From Whalleya microplaca (Eukaryota > Ascomycota > Sordariomycetes > Xylariales > Xylariaceae), in NCBI GenBank assembly GCA_022497155.1, contig MU385712.1, positions 1,115,765 to 1,179,764 on the forward strand: DNA of 64,000 nucleotides. Direction: 5' to 3'. The translations under genes were made by a program, and so were the position numbers. Below are positions 57,785-64,000 of this stretch, piece after piece (position 1 is the first letter of the stretch; each line of letters begins with the position of its first letter). Below the pieces are notes generated by a model. It saw only the letters and a program-made list of their open reading frames with translations, had not been told where the DNA came from and did not search any database.

Positions 57785-60522
57785 GGTGAGATCCTACCTT
57801 TTGGGGGTTTCGCAGTCGTGCTGATTGGTGGAGCTCGGTTTACTGACTGAATGAACGTTGCTGAGTCTGAAAAGAGCTTCTGTCGCTCCTCGGCCGCGAA
57901 TTACTGCATATCAGGGCAGATTGGGAAGTCGCAGAGTCGGTCCTCGGAACAGCTGGTCGTTGTTTGCAAAAATCGAGAGCTTCGACAAGCTCCGGAAGCT
58001 ATGAGGGGTCCCCGCCAAAAATTGAATCATCGAATCCCTGTATCCCTGCAACCCCCAGCAAAGATAACAAGTGGTCCAAGCTCTATCCATGTCCAAGGTA
58101 TCGATAAGTGTCTGCTCCAATTGGATTCTTGTTATGCAATAGGGGGGAGTACGCATGTATGTATGTATCCAATAATGATGTATAGGTGCCTTGGGATGTA
58201 ATGAAGAGCACGACTACCTACTTCATAATGGTCTTGATTGGAAAAGTATGCATGGGGTATACCCTCACATTGACCTAGATGTAACTAACGTACTACAGTA
58301 AAAGTTAGGTTAGATTCTTAGCAGTATTCTAGCAGCATTGGCGGTTTTCGTTTTAGTAACTCATATATCGTCATTATACAATGTAATAAGAATTAGCTGG
58401 ACATAACAATGCATGGATTGAATACTGTGTGCTGGCTACTGTTCTCTGCTGCAACTCGGTGATATAAGCGTGTGTAGTGCAGCAAAGAGTCATGGCAAAA
58501 GACTCACAGGTGTAATACTGTACGTCCGATGGAATATGTATTCAACAAACAAGTGTTTCTTGCTGTAGAATTGGGTCTGTGTTGTGCTAACTTACTAGAC
58601 AACTGAAGCAAGTGCGAGAAGCCTGAGTGAGCGTACATATGAATTAGAAATTGTGTGATGAGCTCAGTACGGACGACAATCCCTTTGCTAATGGTCAGCA
58701 TCTCTTACTTAGAATGATACGCTTGGTAATGGATGAGCGAGAATACTATAATAGAAAGCTAGAGATGAAACGATAGCAACTCGCGATCCGGGATTCCCGA
58801 CCTATCGAGGCCAACAAGGTCCTGGTGGTTGGGTCGTTAACTTATACCTCACTTTTCCATCTGATATAGACGGAGTAGGTGTTCCAGCTTGACTTGACGT
58901 AACCTAGTAACGGATTTGGAAATGTCCCCCACAACCTTGAAGAGTGAATTCCTAACTACAAAATTGTTCGACAAGACTATCGACTTAATATATAATGTCT
59001 AGCAAGATTATATGTATACACTCTATCTATGGATTGAGGCTTGTTGATAACTGGATTGGTTTCCCATTCTTACGGCACTCAATTTTGAACTTTAGTTATA
59101 TATACTTCTCTATCAATCATTAGCCGTCAATAGCTAAACCTTGTTACAAGGTTTCTCTGAATGGGTGGTGGTGAGTTTGCATAGCTTATAATTGGTATCT
59201 GTTAAAATAAGGACGAATATAATTTCGGCACCCGACTAACTATTGGTTCATTTCTGCGTATGTCTCAAGCTTATAAACTGGATAGCAATAATGCCGTGAT
59301 GATCTAGTGTAAATTGTCCTATTCCGTCTGCTTGTGTAAAGTTAGTAGCTACAGGATCTTCTGTACAATATGAGGTGGCTTCTAGAAGCCAATCAAGATA
59401 ATTGGTTGGACAGTCCATGTCTTTCATATAGTCGTGGAATCAAGTTCGGCTCCAGTTCCCGAGCAAGCTGGTTTATTACTCAAGCGGATGTGAGAGAATA
59501 AACGGGCAAGTTCTTTACTTACAGATCGACTTCTAGTTAGCGTTCACGCCATCAAATTTAGGCCATTAAAACGGATACTATGTCTAACAATTACACGAGA
59601 ATAGAATCTAAGTACAACGGACATGATCACGCATTCGAGACGGGCCTCTAGATTAAGTAAGCTGGAAATTCTTGGCTTTCATTGGGTCATGATTTAAATG
59701 AACATTTGGTCTCTAGATTATGTTTGTTTCTTTGCGCTTCTATTGGTTAGAACAGGGCTACTACGAGGAAATCAATGTGCACCTAACATGACTGACGGCA
59801 TCGTGCCTACCTACGGCTTCCTATTCGCTCCTCGTAGCATATGATAGTGACAGACAATAAATTAAAGCCAAGCTGAAAGTGTAGCGAATCATAGTCGGAC
59901 GCTTCTGAGCGCCGTAAAATTACTAAGCGATTACTGCAGAAGCCTTGATTTTGAACCCTGCATGGTTACTCCACCTATATATGATGGTTCCGTCTTGAAG
60001 AATCTTAAGTTCCATTGTAACATTATTGAAAGATGAATACTCTGTCAACCGGGAAGTACGGCGATTTTATCTCAACGGAATGTTTCTTCCAGAAGTTTAG
60101 ACCGGCCCAGATCACTACAGCTTCCTAACTCGCCATGGATCCATAACCACGTTGGTATCCGCCTGTCCAGCTACTGTGGTTTTATTCGTGAAACTTAAGT
60201 GATATATTGCTCATAGTCGGCGACCCTTTGCGCCACCAAAGCCATTCATTACAGTCACTGTACCTTTGATTTCTGGGTTAGTGTGTTCTATGCCGTGGTA
60301 AGAGAGGATAATGGCTGTCGTTGGCAGGCTTATACGCGCCTGTATGCCACATGGAAGTGCATATGCAGCAAAGTGCAGAGGGAGTCAATAGCTTGTGTAG
60401 CTAGGCTCCTTGACGGTGAGTTATCCGATGCTTATAAATAGAGTAAGCTCCCGTTGAGAGGAGAAGCTAGATTATCTTGTCTCATGCAGCTTCACACAGA
60501 ACTCGAAAGCTTCCCCCTAAAA
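57785..60522. other. AT-rich intergenic region
   Basis: About 2.7 kb with very high AT content between 58200 and 60400, consistent with old repeat-mutated DNA. No start codon context, splice partner or family match was found. The promoter of frataxin lies at its left edge and that of the secreted protein at its right edge. Confidence 0.5.
60433..60440 (+). promoter_or_regulatory. TATA box upstream of the small secreted protein
   Basis: TATAAATA lies 83 bp before the chosen ATG at 60523. Initiation about 30 bp downstream would leave a leader of roughly 50 bp, a normal spacing. Confidence 0.45.
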
Positions 60523-61020
60523 ATGCAGTCCAAGAACTTCTTCATCTTTATCACAATTCTCCGCACCGCCGTAGCCACCCTACCTACAACTCTCGAGCTC
60601 TTGGTCTTTCAGAATGGCCAGCGCATTGGCTGCGTAAACGGCTATGGCAAGTTCATCACGTCAACTGCCGCATGTTTCCTATTCCAGACACAGGAAATTG
60701 AGGGCTCGGAGAACAAGAATATCTGGGCTTCAGGCTATGGCACTTGCAGCGCCGATTCTGGTGTCATCGAGTGCTATGAGCCCCAGGGTGCGCCTGCTAT
60801 TTTCACCGTAAGATACCAGATCCTCGTCTTCCATATTACTTGCAGAGAATAATTAAATTTGTCCTAGCAACACGGCACTGATCTTGAACTCGTTGGCTTC
60901 GGCACCACGTTTTCCGCTAACTCGAATCCCGACGCTTCGGATAGAATAGGGGTGGATATACTTGTTGGTGAGGGTGGTGGCGAGACGTTCTTACTCCAGG
61001 TTCACGCCCTTTCTGGTTGA
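60523..61020 (+). CDS. Small secreted cysteine-containing protein, effector-like
   Basis: Model: exon 1 60523-60807, a 60-bp intron (GTAAGA donor, CCTAG acceptor), exon 2 60868-61020, phase 0, 145 aa. The ATG at 60523 opens a signal peptide (FFIFITILRTAVATL); an in-frame ATG at 60484 would add 13 polar residues in front and spoil it. The mature chain has four Cys residues, in IGCV, AACFLF, GTCSAD and IECYE, enough for two disulfides. It is rich in Gly and beta-prone, with no membrane helix. No catalytic motif is visible. The size and cysteines fit secreted effector or antimicrobial-type proteins, but no function can be assigned. Confidence 0.65.
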
Positions 61021-61411
61021 CTAGGAATCTCTGTAGGTGCCTAGAAGCGGTACTGAGTCCTTGACAGATATGGACTTCTAGCGCATGTGATTGTAACTAA
61101 GTGAAGGCTCACAGAAAGTAATCATCACAAGATGAAAGCTGAACGTAGGATCCAAATAAGAGTAGTCTCAAGGAATAATTGAAGCGAAACACCTTAAACA
61201 GCTTCTCCGGTGTTTGCTGAGGTTAGACACAATAAAATAGCTGAAATATTTCTATTGCATATAAATGAAGCCAAGATAGAATCCCACGGGAGTCACACTG
61301 TGGCTGGCTGATGCAACCAACCACAATGCAGATACCTCAATCTTAACCCATGCGCCCCCATACAAAATTGACTAACCTGGCAGATGTTGGTGTTGATGCA
61401 TATTGAACGGA

Positions 61412-61801
61412 TTAGCGACCCGCAGTCCAGCCAGCAAACCCCACGGCCGAAAGCAGCCCTGAGCTCACCAGGCGGAAGGCTGCCTTACGAGGATTTCCCT
61501 CCGTCCACACGACGTAGCTATCGACCAGGCCTGCATATAAGCCTAATATGGCGAGGATGGTATCACACACTACCAGTTCGCGCCGAAAGTAGAGGGTATA
61601 CATGCACATGCCGAAAGCGGTCGTGCGGGCGTTGTTGATTTTCATGACCGCCGCCGCGGCAAGCGTGCTAGCGATGCGGTCTGGGAGGCCGAACTCAAGC
61701 ATGGCGCCCCGCGCGTCAAAATAAGACCACATCCCACCGAAGGTCATGACGGTTGCTGTAAAGAGTGCGGGAATATGGCGCAATTCAGAATGCTCGAACA
61801 T
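61412..61801 (-). CDS. DUF4267-like integral membrane protein
   Basis: Single exon, 129 aa from the ATG at 61801; the frame extends upstream only through a TTG. Four hydrophobic stretches span most of the protein: LFTATVMTFGGMWSYF, ASTLAAAAVMKI, ICDTILAILGLYAGLV-like, and FRLVSSGLLSAVGFAGWTA. The small size, four-helix layout and the GxWSYFDARGAM and YAGLVDSYVVW words are what I associate with fungal DUF4267 proteins. Function is unknown. A TATAAGAG element on the minus strand lies about 145 bp upstream of the ATG. Confidence 0.7.
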   Translation of the reverse strand: MFEHSELRHIPALFTATVMTFGGMWSYFDARGAMLEFGLPDRIASTLAAAAVMKINNARTTAFGMCMYTLYFRRELVVCDTILAILGLYAGLVDSYVVWTEGNPRKAAFRLVSSGLLSAVGFAGWTAGR

Positions 61802-62908
61802 AGTGAAGAGCTGGGAACGATATATCCTTAGTAGAATGGTGTTTGATTGATGAGCTGAGTGGGAGAATGTTGTCGATTGTTGTTGAGTGAGGGTGTGAAG
61901 ATGAGAAAGTCCACAAGAGAGGGGAGTCAGCACGAATACGCGACTCTTATAATAGACAAACTTCCTAAGGAGAAAAGTTACAGGTATATTTGTAAATGAC
62001 AATAAGTAACAATTACTCGCAACCCAGCTATATGTAAACTAGGTGTCTGTGCTAAGCCCCCTTGCCCAGCCCCCACCAAAACTTAATATCAGGTATTTAT
62101 AAGTTGACAGGCACTCAAACATCTCATACTAGCTTACAGACCTACAACATCTATTTGGATAATGGCTGCGACAACATTTTCGTCTAATAAAAGTTTCTTT
62201 CATTTAAGTACACCTTTTTTATTTTCATCACTGAGGCAGTTATATCAAATATCCCTTACTTGAATTGAAGGTGGCTTTGTGTTGCGAGGCCATATAATGC
62301 TCATTTTCGAGTAATTCGATAACTTATCAGAATCTTATTACCAGCTTGCTTATCTTTGCCTTTAGCTTAACCGTTAGTTGCTTTTTAACACTTTAATAGT
62401 GTTACATTATGCGCGACTCAATAGTAGCTTAAGGTGTAAATCATGATGACAGTGGAAATGACTAGTGTGCTCTAATCCCAGTATTTATATCCTTCTCTTA
62501 CAAGTGAAAAGGTAAAAAAGCCTACCTTTCTTAATAGGTATATATTGTAACTTCAGAATGACCTGTGTTGTTGGGACTGCCGTCAACACGGTCGCGATAC
62601 CAAGGGCGACATGATAACCGGCCATATCGGAAGTATATATAATTAGAAATATCAAATTTAGTGAAATGTACCCATATATAGTTTCACCCAGACATATTGA
62701 GGTTATAGGAGGCTAACAGATAAGTTTAGCTATTTCCATGAAAGTTAGGAAAAACTCGACAAAGGAGATTATTGTAGCTCGTCATCACCAGTTTATATGT
62801 TCCGACTTGTTTTCTTAGATCGTATACTCTGCCATAAATCAGTTCCACCTTTCTCTGGGCAAGTATGGATGAAACTCATAAACCACATCTAGTAGATCAC
62901 AGAAGTGC
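61802..62908. other. AT-rich intergenic region
   Basis: Strongly AT-rich DNA between two minus-strand genes. It contains the promoter of the DUF4267 gene at its left edge. No further gene or repeat was recognised. Confidence 0.5.
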
Positions 62909-63466
62909 TCACACTAGATTGCAGCAGGGGTGGTTACCCTGTCCCTGCTGGGCTGGAGTTATCATCCTTCCATATCTTCCATCCGCCAGGACTACCAAAG
63001 TCCCGTATTGCACTCCTTGAACGGCGCCGTTCTGTGTCCAAAATGGCACGAACGTCAGCCTAGCAGCCTCAGCTTGTGTAGCACCTTTGGCAAGCATTGC
63101 TTGCCTTAACGGTGTCTCGACGCTCGAGGGGATTTGATTATTGAAAATATTTTGATCGTGATAATTCGTTCCACTTGCGATGACTATGGTGGTGTCTGGA
63201 GAGATGTCTTTGGCAAGGTCATTCCAAAGACTGTCATCAGATGCAAGACCTCCCACAAGATGCGTCATAGTCCGCCTGCCAGTTTGATGATCAATTGTCG
63301 CGACAGCGACACAGTCAGACATTCCCTGGGTCCAAAGGGTTTGACCTTCCTTAGCGGTCGTGAATGAATGAATGTTGTGAAATCCCAGCATGAAAACTTC
63401 AACCGCATTCTTAGGAACTGAAAGTCCCAAAGGGACCGCGACGACGTTGATTCCGGCAGCCGCCAT
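62909..63466 (-). CDS. Protein with CheD/CNF-like Cys-His spacing, hypothetical
   Basis: Single exon, 185 aa from the ATG at 63466; the frame continues upstream only through a TTG. The ATG directly follows ATTTCCAG, which looks like a splice acceptor, so an upstream exon is possible. The central segment GMSDCVAVATIDHQTG places C52 exactly 17 residues before H69 in the following TMTHLVGG. That order and spacing match the catalytic Cys-His pair of CheD-type glutamine deamidases, and the GxSxC context fits as well. The C-terminus has a CC pair near the end. No signal peptide or membrane helix is visible. Assignment rests on one motif, so it remains a candidate only. Confidence 0.45.
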   Translation of the reverse strand: MAAAGINVVAVPLGLSVPKNAVEVFMLGFHNIHSFTTAKEGQTLWTQGMSDCVAVATIDHQTGRRTMTHLVGGLASDDSLWNDLAKDISPDTTIVIASGTNYHDQNIFNNQIPSSVETPLRQAMLAKGATQAEAARLTFVPFWTQNGAVQGVQYGTLVVLADGRYGRMITPAQQGQGNHPCCNLV

Positions 63467-63885
63467 CTGGAAATATGTTATATTAATGGAAAAGCTTGGG
63501 TCAATTGAGCACAATACGTTCCAAGAAAGAAGATATGTTAACCACTTGACGTGTATAAGACACAGAGAAGCATCTTCAAAACAGGGAGGAAATGTCCTTT
63601 AAATACGACTTTAACTTGAAATGTATCGCAAAAGGGGCTGACATAATGAATCAACAAATCTCAGACAGGAATACAGATTCGGCAAGCTGAGTAGAACATC
63701 TACGATGGAGGATGAAGCCTTGGCTGAGTAATCTATAATTCAACTTGCTTAATATAATCTCTACGTACTTCTCTTGAACGCCAAGTTTACCGAATACTTC
63801 CCTTGATTGGATGGACGAAGTATACCTGTGGCGCCTTAGTGCATGCTCGTTCTAGTCGTCGCTGCAATGACACCCTACAACGCAC

Positions 63886-64000
63886 ATGGAAAAGGCTATC
63901 AAAGTCGCTGACACACTCGATGCACAATACGATTCTGTCAAGGCAGGAAAATTATTTCACATACCCACCAAGTCAGATGTCATGTGGACAAATAAGTCGT
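63886..64000 (+). CDS. Possible start of a gene running off the window edge
   Basis: An ATG at 63886 opens a frame of 38 codons (MEKAIKVADTLDAQYDSVKA at the start) that is still open at the window end. The composition is protein-like and hydrophilic. With so little sequence there is no family call, and it may be chance. Confidence 0.25.
   Translation, partial: MEKAIKVADTLDAQYDSVKAGKLFHIPTKSDVMWTNKS

Overview
This window is nuclear DNA from a filamentous ascomycete, most likely a Sordariomycete; the sequence does not let me name genus or species. The genes are short multi-exon fungal genes with introns of roughly 40-190 bp, GT donors, CTAAC/CTGAC-type branch points and AG acceptors. The intergenic DNA carries GTAC/CTAG-rich microsatellites typical of these genomes. 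The protein families are fungal: Eme1/Mms4, DUF3632, modin-like, DUF1996-WSC, DUF4267, and a cytochrome b5 fused to a b5 reductase. No tRNA, rRNA, CRISPR array or intact transposon was found. Many start codons and all exon joins below were worked out by hand from splice signals and reading-frame phase.

Layout. 1-4.4 kb: a long promoter region, then the structure-specific nuclease subunit Eme1 (+). 5.4-7.6 kb: a five-exon coiled-coil protein of unknown function (-). 9.2-10.6 kb: a secreted aldose 1-epimerase with five exons (+). 11.9-14.7 kb: two small two-exon genes and a DUF3632 protein (-). 17-18.1 kb: an unusual fusion of a Dabb (stress-responsive A/B barrel) domain with a zinc-binding GFA domain (+), followed by a broken coding fragment. 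18.9-20.7 kb: a modin-like membrane protein (-) with a doubtful splice or frameshift. 22-24.4 kb: a possible small membrane protein and an F-box-like multi-pass membrane protein (-). 27.7-28.6 kb: an F-box-like hypothetical protein (-). 30.6-33.1 kb: a large secreted DUF1996 protein with four WSC domains (+).

33.7-39.5 kb holds a redox-flavoured group: a cupin (+), a membrane cytochrome b5/b5 reductase (-) and a cytochrome P450 (+). The P450 lacks a membrane anchor and the usual I-helix acidic residue. The reductase and P450 are divergent and share one 0.9-kb promoter region. The reductase could supply electrons to the P450; this is inference from position only. 39.5-49.5 kb is a 10-kb gene desert with hairpins, palindromes and a diverged tandem repeat. 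49.5-52 kb: a large ankyrin protein with a Clr5-like N-terminal module (-). 54.8-55.1 kb: a small conserved-looking protein (+). 57.1-57.8 kb: mitochondrial frataxin (-). 60.5-63.5 kb: a small secreted cysteine-containing protein (+), a DUF4267 membrane protein (-) and a protein whose Cys/His spacing resembles CheD-type deamidases (-).

There is no operon logic. Apart from the P450/b5-reductase/cupin group, neighbours look functionally unrelated, mixing housekeeping genes (eme1, frataxin) with accessory genes in AT-rich DNA.
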